DNA from: Desulfomarina profundi
Lineage (GTDB): Bacteria > Desulfobacterota > Desulfobulbia > Desulfobulbales > Desulfocapsaceae
Length of the DNA: 64,000 nt
Assembly (NCBI RefSeq): GCF_019703855.1
Contig: NZ_AP024086.1
Coordinates: 2,996,501-3,060,500 of the forward strand
Direction of reading: 5' to 3'
Made by a program: the position numbers and the translations under genes. The first letter of the stretch is position 1. The number at the start of each line of letters is the position of its first letter. This document shows positions 1-9,967 of the stretch, piece by piece. The notes beneath the pieces were generated by a model that saw only the letters and a list, made by a program, of their open reading frames with translations, was not told where the DNA came from and made no database searches.

Positions 1-1799
1 ACTGCCTTCTCTCCTGTTTCCGCCACAACCTCTTCAAGAGTTCTTTCACGATTATAATTGAGGTCAAGTACCACATGGCCGTAATGATCCCCGTCCAGCT
101 CAAGGAGCTGGCACATATCACTGTAGACGAGAACCGGCGAGTCAAACAACACCCGGTAGGCATGTCCCCTTGCCTCGTCAAAAACATTCTGCTCCCGACC
201 GACACAGGTAGCCAGGGACATGACATGTTTCTCACGCAGAGGGTCAATGGGCGGGTTGGTCACCTGGGCAAACATCTGTCGAAAATAATCATAAATAGAC
301 CGCTCTTTTTTCGACAGAACAGCCATGGGTACATCATCCCCCATGGAGGCAATGGGTTCCTGTGCCGTTTCCGCCAGGACCCGAACCACCTGCTCCAGCT
401 CTTCATTGGTCAGGCCGAATATCTTCTGGGAAAGCAGGAGCTGATCATTATCAAGAGTCCTCCTGCCACTGCCCACCCTGTCTGAATCAAATTTTCTGAG
501 ACGCAGACAGCATTTTTCCATCCACTCCCTGTAGGGCTGGCGGGATCGAAGCTCCCTGTCAATAGCCCAGGAACTCCAGCGCTTGCCGGTCAGGGTGTCC
601 ACCACCAGCAGTTCACCGGGGCCGACCCGCCCTTTTTCCACCAGCTCATCCGGCGCAAAATCAAGAATACCCACTTCGGAAGCCAGGACAATCAAACCGT
701 CCCTGGTCACCACGTAACGGGCCGGTCGCAGGCCATTACGATCAAGACCGCAGGCAGCAAAACGCCCGTCACTCATAACAATCCCGGCAGGCCCATCCCA
801 GGGTTCCATGTGCATGGAATTGAAATCATAAAAAGCGCGCAGATCGTCATCCATATCCGGATGATTCTGCCAGGCAGGAGGAATGAGCAGCCTGAAGGCA
901 CGGAAAAGATCCATCCCCCCGGCCAGGAACAGTTCCAGCATATTGTCGAGGGCCGAAGAATCAGAACCGCTCTCATTTACAAACGGAGCAGCTTCAGCCA
1001 TATCGGGAAGCAGGGGAGAGCGAAATTTATAGGACCTGGCCCGGACCCAGTGCCGGTTACCGCTGATGGTATTGATCTCGCCGTTATGGGCAAGGTAACG
1101 AAACGGCTGGGCCAGCGCCCAGCGGGGCAGGGTATTAGTGGAAAACCGCTGATGGAAAAGACAGATGGCCGACTCCATTCTCAGGTCGGCCAGATCGGGG
1201 TAAAAAAACGGCAGATCTTCTGGTCGACAGAGCCCTTTATAGACGATGACCAGATTTGACAGGCTGGCAATATAAAAGTCAGGATCATCCTTTATTCTCT
1301 TTTCTATCCGCCGCCGCACCATATAGAGACGCCGCTCAAAATCTTTTGATCCCCAGCCGAAAGGTGCATTAAAAACCACCTGGACAATGCGGGGCATATT
1401 GGCCGCCGCCACTGTTCCAAGCACTTCCGGATTGAGTGGAACCTCGCGCCAGCCGACAAGAGCCAGAGTCTCACGGCCCAGCTCTTCGTTGACCACGGTC
1501 TTTGCTCTTTCGGCCGCATCCACCTCGCGGCTGAGAAAAACCATACCGACACCGTAGCGCCCGCCAAGACTCCAGCCCTCTTCACCGGCAATGGCCTGGA
1601 AAAAACCATCCGGTTTCTGCAGCAGCAGACCGCAGCCGTCCCCGGTCCTTCCGTCAGCCGCGACTCCACCGCGATGGGTCATGCGGGCAAGGGCCGTGAT
1701 GGCTGTACGGACCAGCTTATGGCTCGGCCTGCCATCCATCTGGGCCATGAGACCGAAACCACAGTTATCCTTCACCAGATGCGGATCAAAAAGCGCCAT
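1..1799 (-). CDS. gltB: Glutamate synthase large subunit, N-terminal part (runs off the window)
   Basis: About 599 residues of the large (alpha) chain of glutamate synthase, which makes two glutamates from glutamine and 2-oxoglutarate. The start is ATG at 1799 with GGAGG 8 nt upstream. After a 12-residue propeptide comes Cys13 in the context DNCGFGLMA, the usual N-terminal nucleophile of class II glutaminase domains once the propeptide is removed. The glutaminase motifs HRGG (around residue 43), HQRFSTNT and HNGEINT are visible, followed by the start of the central domain. The frame is open to the window edge. Neither the C-terminal FMN/3Fe-4S part nor a small subunit can be seen here. Family assignment is firm; the electron donor (NADPH or ferredoxin) cannot be told from this part. 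Confidence 0.93.
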   Translation of the reverse strand, partial: MALFDPHLVKDNCGFGLMAQMDGRPSHKLVRTAITALARMTHRGGVAADGRTGDGCGLLLQKPDGFFQAIAGEEGWSLGGRYGVGMVFLSREVDAAERAKTVVNEELGRETLALVGWREVPLNPEVLGTVAAANMPRIVQVVFNAPFGWGSKDFERRLYMVRRRIEKRIKDDPDFYIASLSNLVIVYKGLCRPEDLPFFYPDLADLRMESAICLFHQRFSTNTLPRWALAQPFRYLAHNGEINTISGNRHWVRARSYKFRSPLLPDMAEAAPFVNESGSDSSALDNMLELFLAGGMDLFRAFRLLIPPAWQNHPDMDDDLRAFYDFNSMHMEPWDGPAGIVMSDGRFAACGLDRNGLRPARYVVTRDGLIVLASEVGILDFAPDELVEKGRVGPGELLVVDTLTGKRWSSWAIDRELRSRQPYREWMEKCCLRLRKFDSDRVGSGRRTLDNDQLLLSQKIFGLTNEELEQVVRVLAETAQEPIASMGDDVPMAVLSKKERSIYDYFRQMFAQVTNPPIDPLREKHVMSLATCVGREQNVFDEARGHAYRVLFDSPVLVYSDMCQLLELDGDHYGHVVLDLNYNRERTLEEVVAETGEKA

Positions 1800-1840
1800 T
1801 CATTTCCTCCAGAATTCGGTTTTTGTCTATGTATTATCTG

Positions 1841-1990
1841 GTGTCTGTCCAGAAATGAGATTTTTTGTTCGAGATCAAGGAGCATAGAACAATAAAATGC
1901 CCAGCATATTAAGCATATGTGAGTATTTTTATTTTTCGTAGCGACGCAGAAATCGGGTAAAAAGACCATTTATGAACAGGCACTATCTGA
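1841..1990. repeat. Dispersed repeat family C, fullest copy
   Basis: This intergenic stretch between gltB and the radical SAM gene has two blocks. The first (1841-1888) resembles 56863-56910, with shared words AGAAATGAG, TTTTTGTTCG and GGAGCAT. The second (about 1900-1990) resembles 54691-54775, with shared words AGCATATGTGAG, GACGCAG and ATCGG. Only this copy has both blocks joined, so the other two look like fragments. No reading frame spans it. It is probably a decayed small mobile element. Confidence 0.55.
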
Positions 1991-2047
1991 TTGCCCGGCA
2001 TGATTAGAGACATACCTGACTGATCAGAATGATTTGGGCGGAACCTG

Positions 2048-3214
2048 TCAGATAAAGCGCTGCATCAGTTCGTCAATTACCATATCAATATTCTCAGGAT
2101 TAACAGCATTGCGGGAACAGATGGCTGCCACCTGCCCCCGCAACTGACTGTCCACCATATCACTGACTCCCCTGAACATACCCATGCGACGGCCCACCTG
2201 GTAGATAATCTGATCTTCTTCGTCCATGGCCAGAAAATCCGCTACCATCCCCACCATTTTTTCCTTGTCCTCCGGGAACTGTCCTTCAAGATCTTCAAAG
2301 AGATTCAGGATGTGGTCGCTTTTTACTACAGAACTGATGCCATCAAGCTTTTTCAGGAAAAGATGCAGTTCTTTTGCAATCTCAAGGCCGTTTAATTTTT
2401 CAAACCTCCCCTCTCTGTACTCTTTGTACAGCTCAATATGTTCAGGCAGGGCAAGGGTACGCAGACGGATAAAGTCGGGGTTAATCCGGTTCAGGACATC
2501 CGCCGTCTCCGTGGCATGCTCTTTTGAAAGCTGCCGTCCGCCAAGTCCCGGCATGACATATTCTGAAAGTTCCATACCCGCCTTCTTCACTTTCAAACCC
2601 GCCTTAATATGGGTCTTTTTATCCACACCTTTTTTTACCAGGGCAAGTACCCGGTCACTGCCGGACTCCATGCCGATATGGATGCGGTCAAGGCCTGCTC
2701 TCCTGATACCGGCAAGATCTTCATCGCTGATCCTGGCAATGGTATGGGACCTGGCATAGGAAGTTATCCGTTCCACATGGGGGAAACAGTCTTTCAGCCG
2801 GTTGAGAATGGTAATGAGACGATGCGGTTTGATGATCAGGCTGTTTGCATCCTGGAGAAAAATGGAGCGCATGCCGTTCATGGCCCAGTGCAGGCCTGCG
2901 TTCAGCGCTGTCCGGTCAACCCCTTCCTCCCTTTCCATTACCTGTCGGATATCCGCGGGAAGTATTTTACCCGTCCTGGCGCTCCGCTCCCTGATAAACT
3001 GTACACACCGATATACTCTTTCAATATCCTCAAGGACATGTTTTACCGGCCGCAATGAAAATTCCGCCCCTTTGTACACAGGACAGAATGTGCATCGGTT
3101 CCAGGGGCAGTTCCGGGTGATGCGGATAAGGAGGCTGCCCGCTTCGCTGGGAGGCCTGATCGGGCCCTGCTCAAATCCCCTGTAATCTTCGTCTCTATTT
3201 TGCTTCACAGTCAT
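2048..3214 (-). CDS. Radical SAM protein of unknown substrate
   Basis: 388 residues. The 4Fe-4S/SAM motif near the N terminus is C36-PWNR-C41-TF-C44, a C-X4-C-X2-C spacing in place of the classical C-X3-C-X2-C. As I recall, this NCPWNRCTFC form occurs in COG1032-like radical SAM proteins. A TIM-barrel SAM domain follows (motifs GMESGSDRVL and MPGLGG). The C-terminal 90 residues are helical with no recognised domain. There is no B12-binding domain at the N terminus. It stands alone between gltB and tRNA-Pro, so context gives no function. The start has an AAAGGA sequence upstream. Confidence 0.8.
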   Translation of the reverse strand: MTVKQNRDEDYRGFEQGPIRPPSEAGSLLIRITRNCPWNRCTFCPVYKGAEFSLRPVKHVLEDIERVYRCVQFIRERSARTGKILPADIRQVMEREEGVDRTALNAGLHWAMNGMRSIFLQDANSLIIKPHRLITILNRLKDCFPHVERITSYARSHTIARISDEDLAGIRRAGLDRIHIGMESGSDRVLALVKKGVDKKTHIKAGLKVKKAGMELSEYVMPGLGGRQLSKEHATETADVLNRINPDFIRLRTLALPEHIELYKEYREGRFEKLNGLEIAKELHLFLKKLDGISSVVKSDHILNLFEDLEGQFPEDKEKMVGMVADFLAMDEEDQIIYQVGRRMGMFRGVSDMVDSQLRGQVAAICSRNAVNPENIDMVIDELMQRFI

Positions 3215-3353
3215 ACTGTTCCTTTACTGGAGAAATAAAAAAATATTTCATCATATCATTAATACTGGACTTGATTCTCACACTGTGATAAAGAATAACA
3301 ACGTTGCGCTCAGAGTGCAAAAATGCAGAGAAATCAGTCTTGAAATACAGCGT

Positions 3354-3430
3354 CGGGGAGTGGCTCAGTCTGGTAGAGCACATCGTTCGGGACGATGGGG
3401 TCGGAGGTTCAAATCCTCTCTTCCCGACCA
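3354..3430 (+). tRNA. tRNA-Pro (anticodon CGG)
   Basis: A 77-nt cloverleaf including an encoded CCA. The acceptor arm CGGGGAG pairs with CTTCCCG (one G-T pair), the D stem is GCTC/GAGC, the anticodon stem is CATCG/CGATG with loop TTCGGGA, and the T arm is GGAGG-TTCAAAT-CCTCT. Anticodon CGG reads CCG. A strong terminator follows directly. Confidence 0.96.
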
Positions 3431-3441
3431 TTTTCATACAG

Positions 3442-3477
3442 AGGGGATTGCGAAAAACTGTCGCAATCCCCTTTATT
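3442..3477 (+). terminator. Rho-independent terminator of tRNA-Pro
   Basis: An 11-bp stem, AGGGGATTGCG paired with CGCAATCCCCT, has an 8-9 nt loop and is followed by TTTATTATTT. It starts 11 bases after the tRNA. Confidence 0.85.
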
Positions 3478-3500
3478 ATTTCCAAATAGCTGGTAAAAAC

Positions 3501-3667
3501 GTAAGTGATCAGGGGCACAGCATATTCGCACGGTCGCGACTGGCCGCATAGAGGGGCTATAGCAACCAGTCACGCCTGCACGAATCTGCAGCACCCCAGA
3601 TCACTTACAGGTTTTTATTTTTGTGTGGATGAAAAAACACAGAGTTACAAATCCTGTGACCAGTTAC
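3501..3667. repeat. MITE-like repeat family A, copy 1
   Basis: A 167-bp element starting GTAAGTGATCAGGGG and ending CCTGTGACCAGTTAC. The two ends are imperfect inverted repeats of each other (GTAACTGGTCACAGG read from the right). The left half holds a hairpin-forming core (GGTCGCGACTGG against CCAGTCACGCC). The second near-full copy is 31623-31779. Shorter or variant copies are at 32591-32701, 54608-54671 and 62119-62160. No credible gene lies inside it. Confidence 0.8.
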
Positions 3668-3723
3668 TTAAAAACTGGTATTCTGTACTTTCCTTGTTCC
3701 CCAAAGCGGAACATTTTTACACT

Positions 3724-4430
3724 ATGCCCACTCTTATGAAAAATTCAACAGGTTCAAAAATATTTGCCATCGGCGATATTCACGGATGCAATGATAAACT
3801 CGTCACGCTCCTGAAACGACTTCCGTTCGACAAAACAAGAGATACCATTATCTTTCTCGGGACTACCTCAATCGTGGAAGAGAGAGCCGAAAGGTTATTG
3901 ACACCCTTCTCGAGCTTGAAAAAGAGTGCAGAAACATCATATTTCTGCGGGGAAACCATGAACAGGAACTGCTCAGCTACAGTGAAACCGGGGACGTGGA
4001 AACATTACGGCTACTGCGCAAAATAGGAGTTGATGCCACAACCGAAAGCTACAATGTATCCGCCCGCAGGTTGCAGGGGCTTGCCTGTTTTCCTCCGGAA
4101 CATCAGCAGTTTCTACTGAATCTGCAATTCTGCCATATTACCGACAACTATATTTTTACCCATGCGGATTTCCATGAGGAACTGCTTATTCCGCCTCAGA
4201 AAACCACTGACACAGCAGCCTACTGCTACAATATGGAGGCCCGGCTGCTCTCAAGCAGACGCCTGATAGAAAAACAACCAACCAACCTGGACAGGGTAAT
4301 TGTTTTCGGCCATATTCCTTTCGAACTTCCCCTGGTCACTCCCGACCGGATAGGAATAGATACGGGGGCTGTCTACGGAAACGTTCTGACCGCGCTGGAA
4401 CTGCCAACCATGTGTTTTCACCATGCCTGA
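3724..4430 (+). CDS. Calcineurin-like metallophosphatase (single frameshift)
   Basis: A PrpE/ApaH-type serine/threonine or dinucleotide phosphatase. Metal-binding motifs appear in order: GDIHGC, then in the next frame GDYLNRG, RGNHE, a central His (FTHADFH) and FGHIPF. The frame changes at the G run 3859-3861. Adding one G restores GDYLNRG and gives one continuous protein of 235 residues (708 nt including stop). The start is ATG 3724; ATG 3736 is also possible. With every catalytic motif kept, a sequencing error is more likely than decay. It lies between repeat A1 and the convergent regulator gene, with no operon partner. Confidence 0.8.
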
Positions 4431-4469
4431 CCTGGAGGCTTCCCAGGAGCTTGTCCGGGACTTCAGGGA

Positions 4470-5813
4470 TTACCCGAGTCCATACATCTTTATCTTTCTC
4501 CAGAGAGTTGTCCTTGGGATATCAAGTATTTCGGCTGCCCGACTCCTGTTGTAACCGGTACTTTCCAGCACTGTCTTGATATAACGCCGCTCCATTTCAG
4601 CAAGAGAGGTCAGGCCATCACCCTCCAGGGTATCAAAGTCAAACTTCTGCAGGTCCCGGGGAAGGTCGTTGATGGTAATCTCTTCACCTCCGGTTAAGGC
4701 CACGGCGCGCTCTATTATGTTTTCCAGCTCACGGACATTTCCGGGATAACTGTAGTGAGTCAGGATATGCAATGCCTCTTTTTCCACACTGGAAACCTGC
4801 TTGTGAAAGGCCAGACAGTATTTCTGAATAAAATGGTTTACCAGAAGAGGAATATCTTCCCGCCTTTCCGCCAGCTGCGGGACATTCAGGGAAACAACGT
4901 TGAGACGGAAAAAAAGATCTTCCCGGAAAAGCCCCTCTTCCACTTCTTTCTTCAGATCTTTATTGGTTGCGGCAATAATCCTGATATCCAGATCTATAAG
5001 ATCCGTTCCTCCCACCCTGAATATCTTTCTCTCCTGAATCACATGAAGCAATTTGACCTGCATGGACAGAGGCATTTCACCTATTTCATCCAGGAATACG
5101 GTACCGCCTGATGCCGATTCAAGCAGGCCGATCTTGACAGCGGTTGCCCCGGTAAATGCCCCCCGTTCATGACCAAACAGTTCACTGCTGATCAGTTCAT
5201 CTGTGAACCCGCCACAGTTAAAGGAAACAAAAGCCCTGTCTTTTCTTGAGCTTAACTGATGTATCGCCTTGGCCACCAGGGCTTTACCCGTACCACTGCC
5301 ACCCTGGACCAGGACATTACAGTCCACATTGGCGACCTTGTTAATCATCGAAAAGAGTTCCTGAATGGCCGGGCTGTTACCCACGATGGAAGTGAGCCCC
5401 GACCCGCTTTTGAGTGCCTCACGAAGCCTGCGATTTTCGGCACGCATACTGATCTTATCCCTGGCATTCTGTGCCCAGAGACGAATATCCGAAAGGTTGA
5501 CAGGTTTGGCGATATAGTGATACGCACCTTTCCTGATAGCCTCAACCGCTGTTTCCACACTCTTATATCCGGTGATGATAATGACTTCTGTTTCGCTGCA
5601 ATACTGTTTTATTCTTACAAGAATCTCCAGTCCGTCCTGGTCCGGCAGGTTCATATCAAGAAAGACGATATCAAACCGTTTCTGTTTCATTCGCTCAAGA
5701 AACGAACGACCGGTCACAAAAGCCTCCACCGAAAACTCGTCTTTTCCCAGGGCCTTGGCAAGACGCCTGCAGACAATTTCCTCATCATCAACAATGGCGA
5801 GTTTGTATTTCAC
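4470..5813 (-). CDS. Sigma-54-dependent response regulator (NtrC family)
   Basis: 447 residues from a GTG start at 5813; the GTG overlaps the TGA of the upstream kinase gene (GTGA), with GGAG upstream. The receiver domain (1-120) has acidic residues D9/D10, phospho-acceptor D53 and K103. The AAA+ domain (about 140-370) has Walker A GGSGTGKA, the sigma-54 contact loop GAFTGAT and Walker [11 protein letters not shown] Fis-type helix-turn-helix ends the protein ([18 protein letters not shown]). It is cotranscribed with the histidine kinase. The sigma-54 promoter at 7617-7632, in front of the divergent operon, is its most likely target (inference). Confidence 0.95.
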   Translation of the reverse strand: MKYKLAIVDDEEIVCRRLAKALGKDEFSVEAFVTGRSFLERMKQKRFDIVFLDMNLPDQDGLEILVRIKQYCSETEVIIITGYKSVETAVEAIRKGAYHYIAKPVNLSDIRLWAQNARDKISMRAENRRLREALKSGSGLTSIVGNSPAIQELFSMINKVANVDCNVLVQGGSGTGKALVAKAIHQLSSRKDRAFVSFNCGGFTDELISSELFGHERGAFTGATAVKIGLLESASGGTVFLDEIGEMPLSMQVKLLHVIQERKIFRVGGTDLIDLDIRIIAATNKDLKKEVEEGLFREDLFFRLNVVSLNVPQLAERREDIPLLVNHFIQKYCLAFHKQVSSVEKEALHILTHYSYPGNVRELENIIERAVALTGGEEITINDLPRDLQKFDFDTLEGDGLTSLAEMERRYIKTVLESTGYNRSRAAEILDIPRTTLWRKIKMYGLG

Positions 5814-7288
5814 GCGGCACTCCAATTGACAAAATCTTTCGGAATGGTGGGAAGAAGCACCGTGAACCTTGCTCCCTGGCCCTGTTCACTCTCCACCTCA
5901 ACACGCCCCCGTGCTGTTTGACTATGGAGTAGCAGACGGCAAGACCGAGACCGGTTCCCTCCCCTGTCACCTTCGTTGTATAAAAAGGCTCAAACAGTTT
6001 GTGCTGCACCTCTTTTGCAATCCCTTCCCCATTATCTTCGACTACAAATGCCAGAAAACCTGACATTGTAGAAAAATTAACGGACAGCCGAACCTCTCCC
6101 CCTTGGAAGTTGCCTGGACAGCATTCATCAATAGATTAAAAAACACCTGCTGCAGCTTTCTTAAACTCCCCTTTACCATGGGAAGATTTGCCGGAACAGA
6201 AATCTTGAGATCAATACCGGATAACTTAACCTGGTTTTTTATAAGATTAACCGTACTGTGAATGATTTCCTCCGGGACAACTCCTTAAAAACAGATTTTC
6301 CTGCATGGGAAAAGTCAAGGAGATTTCTTACAATATCGGCCACCCGCTCCGTCTGCTCAATAATATCCTGCAGCAACTCCATACCATAATCATCAAGGGT
6401 TTCCGCAAACTCCTCATGAAAGCTTTCAGCAGTCAGGGCAATATTATTGATGGGATTATTTAATTCGTGCGCAATACCCGCAGTAAATGTTCCAATGGCC
6501 GCAAGTTTTCTTGCCTGCAGCAGATCTTCCTGATGCTCCTTCAGCTCGCGGGCCATACGGTTGAAGGCATCAATCAATCCCGATATTTCTTCCAGGCTTT
6601 CACCCTTGTAGCGAATCGGCGAAAAATCACCATGCCCGACAAGTTCAGTGGTTCGCCTGACAATATCAAGTGGTTTAAGCAGACCGTTGGAGACCATCCT
6701 GAACCCTAGAATCATCACCGAGAGGAGAATAACCATGAAAACAAAGGGAAGAACCAGAGTGCGGACAATGGCGACATGGATATGTTTCCGTTTCAGTTCC
6801 CTGAACCTGACCGCATCCTCCGTGAGAGCTTTTCCTTCATCCCGCAGCCTGTCCATCACATCCCGCCGCCCCTTTTCCAGCAACGAGACAAGTTTTTTAT
6901 AGTTCTGCAATGACTGCCGAAAAACGATTACCTGCTCCTCTCCCTCAAGAACACTGAGATCATCGGACAACAAGTGAAATACTTTATCGATACGTCCGAG
7001 ATAAACCCTGCTGATCACCAGGTTTTTTTCATCACCATCAATCTGAAAGTTTTTTTCAAACCGCCGCAATTCAAGAATATCATCCACCAGGTCATCATAT
7101 GATTCACCCAGGTAGAGACGGGCCTTTATCACAGAAAGATTGTAGAAATTCAAGACAGCCAGAACACCTATTGAAAGAAAAGTAAAAGCAAATCCCACAA
7201 AGATTTTTCCCTTGATGGAATTCCATCTCAGTTTTCCAGCTGCAGATTGCCCGAGAGTTGAAAAAAACGGTATAGGTCGACGGCCCAT
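5810..7288 (-). CDS. Membrane histidine kinase, partner of the sigma-54 regulator (three frameshifts)
   Basis: Read through three repaired indels this is a 493-residue sensor. It has a TM segment at about 28-50, a mainly helical extracytoplasmic region at 51-170, a second TM at about 172-198, and a HAMP linker. HisKA carries phospho-acceptor H274 (IAHELNNP). The HATPase domain has an N-box-like [16 protein letters not shown] and GTGLGLAV. The frame breaks at 6274-6276, 6098-6102 and 5906-5910. One added G/C at each restores motifs such as HGGRVEVES, and the total becomes 1482 nt. Its stop overlaps the regulator start, so the two are translationally coupled. The ligand is unknown. Confidence 0.88.
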
Positions 7289-7323
7289 CCAAGCCCCCTT
7301 TTTCGAATATACAGAATTTCATT

Positions 7324-7370
7324 TTGAAACAATTTCAACAGACTCTACCAGAATGCGTTTCAATTTGAAA
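7324..7370. promoter_or_regulatory. Paired TTGAAA/TTTCAA palindromes, candidate activator sites
   Basis: Two inverted repeats built from the same half-site: TTGAAA-CAA-TTTCAA (7324-7338) and TTTCAA-T-TTGAAA (7358-7370). They lie between the kinase start at 7288 and the sigma-54 promoter, about 250-290 bp upstream of it. That suits an enhancer for an NtrC-type regulator. The assignment is by position and symmetry only. Confidence 0.45.
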
Positions 7371-7616
7371 TAGTCAAATGAATGAGGCTTCATTTATTTA
7401 TTGCAACCGACAGGCATTTTTTCTACTTCTTTTTTGTCGCTGTTCAGTTATATTTCTTTTGCTTTACAATAAAATTTAATAGACTTCGAAACACTTCAGC
7501 AGACCATTTCCATACTGACAAAGAGACTGACAACCTGACAAGCCTCAACAGACAACAAAAATTAAATTGCTAACTTCTGGATTTCAGGTAATAAATAATT
7601 TCATTAAACACTTTCC

Positions 7617-7632
7617 TGGTACTGATTTTGCT
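7617..7632 (+). promoter_or_regulatory. Sigma-54 (-24/-12) promoter of the PEPS-like operon
   Basis: TGGTACTGATTTTGCT matches the consensus TGGCACG-N4-TTGCW with the invariant GG and GC at the right spacing; there are two mismatches in the -24 block. It is 24 nt upstream of the universal stress protein ATG. The next gene on the other strand is a sigma-54 activator. Confidence 0.7.
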
Positions 7633-7656
7633 ACAACTGCACCAGGGAGAAAATGT

Positions 7657-8070
7657 ATGGAAAAAATACTTGTGGCCATAGACAACAGACACAGGGCGTG
7701 GGAGGCACTTTCCCACGCCTGTTCACTGGTAAAACGTATCGATGCCGAACTCTATGTCCTGCTGGTGCTCTCCCCTGGACACAAAGATCGCGCACTTGCC
7801 GATATTGAGACTGAAATAAAAAAACGACTTGAACTGATTATAGAAAAAGCAAAAAGCGAAAATATTATAATTAATTTTTATCTGGTGGAGGGAAACTATG
7901 AACAGGAAATTATGACTTTTATTGAGCATAACAAAATCACCTTACTGACACACGAGGCAAACGAGAAAGACAAGGACGCGAGGATCCGGGACACCCGTTT
8001 TTTACGCTGTCTTCGATCTCAATTGTCCTGCGCAGTGGAAATTGTTGTTCCAAAAACAAAACCGATTTGA
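7657..8070 (+). CDS. Universal stress protein family protein
   Basis: 137 residues with an N-terminal UspA strand-helix start (KILVAIDN) and a C-terminal strand (AVEIVVPK). The typical ATP-binding G-X2-G-X9-G(S/T) loop is not clear, so it may be a non-ATP-binding type. The start ATG 7657 has GGGAG about 8 nt upstream and sits just behind the sigma-54 promoter, making this the first gene of the operon. A stem-loop (CGGCTG/CAGCCG, about 8167-8184) lies in the 160-nt gap before the next gene and could attenuate transcription. The role in the operon is unknown. Confidence 0.75.
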   Translation: MEKILVAIDNRHRAWEALSHACSLVKRIDAELYVLLVLSPGHKDRALADIETEIKKRLELIIEKAKSENIIINFYLVEGNYEQEIMTFIEHNKITLLTHEANEKDKDARIRDTRFLRCLRSQLSCAVEIVVPKTKPI

Positions 8071-8229
8071 CTGGACAAATAGAGGCTCCTGCCTTTATTC
8101 CCTCAGTCATTGCTGCACTTTTGCTACAGCGACAACACTGTTTTACTGTTATGAAAGTAACAGCGGCGGCTGAAAGACCAGCCGTTTCGATGGCTTTCAT
8201 AAGAAAATTAATTATTTTGAGAGGATTAT

Positions 8230-9177
8230 ATGGGCTTATCAATGCATCTTTATCTTCCTATCGCCGGAAATGCAGTGAACTTACTGGTCATTGTCGGTCT
8301 CGGGGGATTTGTCGGCCTGCTTTCAGGGATATTTGGAGTGGGTGGCGGTTTTCTCATGACCCCCCTGTTAATCATGATGGGGCTTCCCCCGACTGTTGCG
8401 GCTGCTTCTGATTCCAATCAGATTGTGGCTGCCTCCACATCAGGCACCCTCGCCCACTTTCGCCTGGGAAATGTGGATTTCAAGATGGGTTTTCTTCTGC
8501 TGATCGGAGGAATTGTCGGTGGCACCCTTGGAGTTCAGGTTATCAAGGTTTTGAGAGCCCTGGGAAATGCGGACTTTCTAATCAGTATCACCTACGTTCT
8601 GATGCTGGGTTTTGTCGGCGGATACATGTTTCTTGAGAGTCTCCAGGCCATGCGAAAAACCTCACAACCGGCTGCACAGACCACTCCAGATGCGTCACGG
8701 AAAAAAGAATCCACCTACGCGAGAATAGTCAACAGCCTGCCGTTCCAGATGGACTTTGTTCGCTCCGGTGTGCGAATTTCCGCAATTCTTCCCCTGGTTC
8801 TGGGCACATTCGTCGGAATCCTGGCTGCCATCATGGGTGTCGGGGGTGGATTTATCATGGTTCCCGTTATGGTTTACCTACTTCGCATGCCGATGCATGT
8901 CGTTGTAGGAACCAGTCTTTTCCAGATCCTGTTTACCTGTATTAATGTTACAATCATGCAGGCTTCGCAAAATCATACGGTTGATTTCATTCTTGCCCTC
9001 CTGCTGCTCATCGGATCATCGGTCGGCGCCCAGGTGGGTACAAAAATAGGGAAAAAACTGGACGGTGAGCAACTCAAAATCCTGCTGGCTTCACTGGTAC
9101 TCCTGGTGATGTTCAAAATGCTTTACCAGCTGCTGGTACAACCGGATATCCTTCTTGCCTACATGGGAGGACATTAA
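8230..9177 (+). CDS. TauE/SafE-family sulfite/anion exporter
   Basis: 315 residues, hydrophobic, with about eight membrane segments in two repeats. Each half starts with the family motif: GLLSGIFGVGGGFLMTPLL near residue 30 and GILAAIMGVGGGFIMVPVM near residue 200. A hydrophilic loop around residues 140-165 separates the halves. Family members export sulfite, sulfoacetate or other organosulfur anions, but the substrate here is not known. The start ATG 8230 has GAGAGGA upstream. The gene is followed by the TIGR02186-type gene with 1 nt between, so the two are surely coupled. Confidence 0.88.
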   Translation: MGLSMHLYLPIAGNAVNLLVIVGLGGFVGLLSGIFGVGGGFLMTPLLIMMGLPPTVAAASDSNQIVAASTSGTLAHFRLGNVDFKMGFLLLIGGIVGGTLGVQVIKVLRALGNADFLISITYVLMLGFVGGYMFLESLQAMRKTSQPAAQTTPDASRKKESTYARIVNSLPFQMDFVRSGVRISAILPLVLGTFVGILAAIMGVGGGFIMVPVMVYLLRMPMHVVVGTSLFQILFTCINVTIMQASQNHTVDFILALLLLIGSSVGAQVGTKIGKKLDGEQLKILLASLVLLVMFKMLYQLLVQPDILLAYMGGH

Positions 9178-9178
9178 A

Positions 9179-9949
9179 ATGCGGACCTACTCTTTCAAGC
9201 TTATACTTCTCTTAATACTTGCAGCACTCCCGTTGACACAACTTTCCGCCATGGCCGACGAGAATATCACCATCTCCGTCTCCCCCTCTCCTCTCCTGAT
9301 AGGGGCACAATACAACGGAGCTGACCTGACGGTAAAAGGCACCATCCCGGCCGGCAGTGATGTGGTTATCCGCTTTACGGGGGAACCCGAAGAATTACAC
9401 CTCAGGGAAAAGGGCAAGGCCTTTAACCTCCTCTGGATGAACGTGGGCACGGTTACATTTGACAATGTACCGAAAGTATTGCTCATTGAAACATCCCGCC
9501 CGTTTGAGGAACTTGGCCCGGAAGCAAAAACTCTCCAACTGGACTCTCTCCATAATACTGTGGAAGTTACAAAACCGGCGAGTTCTGAGGATATTGATCT
9601 TGTTCATGAACTTTTACTCTTAAAAAAGGAGGAATCCCTGTATAGTGAAAAGATCGGAGGAATCGTTCTGGGTCCTGATTCAGGACCAACACGAACATTC
9701 ACAGCCACACTGAAACTCCCTTCCGCACTGGCTCCCGGTGAGTACCAGGTGGAGGCTACTGCATTCCGGGATGGCAAACTCGTTGCAGACAGCAGGGTCG
9801 ACATGGAAGCCAGGCTGGACGGTTTTCCGCTCTGGCTCAGCAATATGGCATTTAACAACAGCCTCCTCTATGGAATCCTGGCGGTAGTAATCGCCATTTT
9901 CAGTGGCCTTGTTATCGGGCTTATCTTTCAGAGCAAGGGGGCACATTAA
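9179..9949 (+). CDS. TIGR02186-type (Alph_Pro_TM) membrane-anchored protein
   Basis: 256 residues. It has an N-terminal signal peptide (hydrophobic 7-25, then ALA-like processing near ADEN), an extracytoplasmic beta-rich domain and one C-terminal TM segment (about 230-252). The motif ISVSPSPLLIGAQYNGADL is typical of the family, which is usually found next to TauE/SafE transporters. That is the case here, one base after the transporter stop. It probably acts as a periplasmic partner of the exporter. ATG 9179 was chosen because an upstream in-frame ATG would overlap the transporter gene and precede the signal peptide. Confidence 0.8.
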   Translation: MRTYSFKLILLLILAALPLTQLSAMADENITISVSPSPLLIGAQYNGADLTVKGTIPAGSDVVIRFTGEPEELHLREKGKAFNLLWMNVGTVTFDNVPKVLLIETSRPFEELGPEAKTLQLDSLHNTVEVTKPASSEDIDLVHELLLLKKEESLYSEKIGGIVLGPDSGPTRTFTATLKLPSALAPGEYQVEATAFRDGKLVADSRVDMEARLDGFPLWLSNMAFNNSLLYGILAVVIAIFSGLVIGLIFQSKGAH

Positions 9950-9967
9950 CAACCACAGGGACTACAT

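Noticed and set aside
810-1259. 149-residue plus-strand frame inside gltB
   Set aside because: It is antisense to a clearly conserved glutaminase domain and has no recognisable features.
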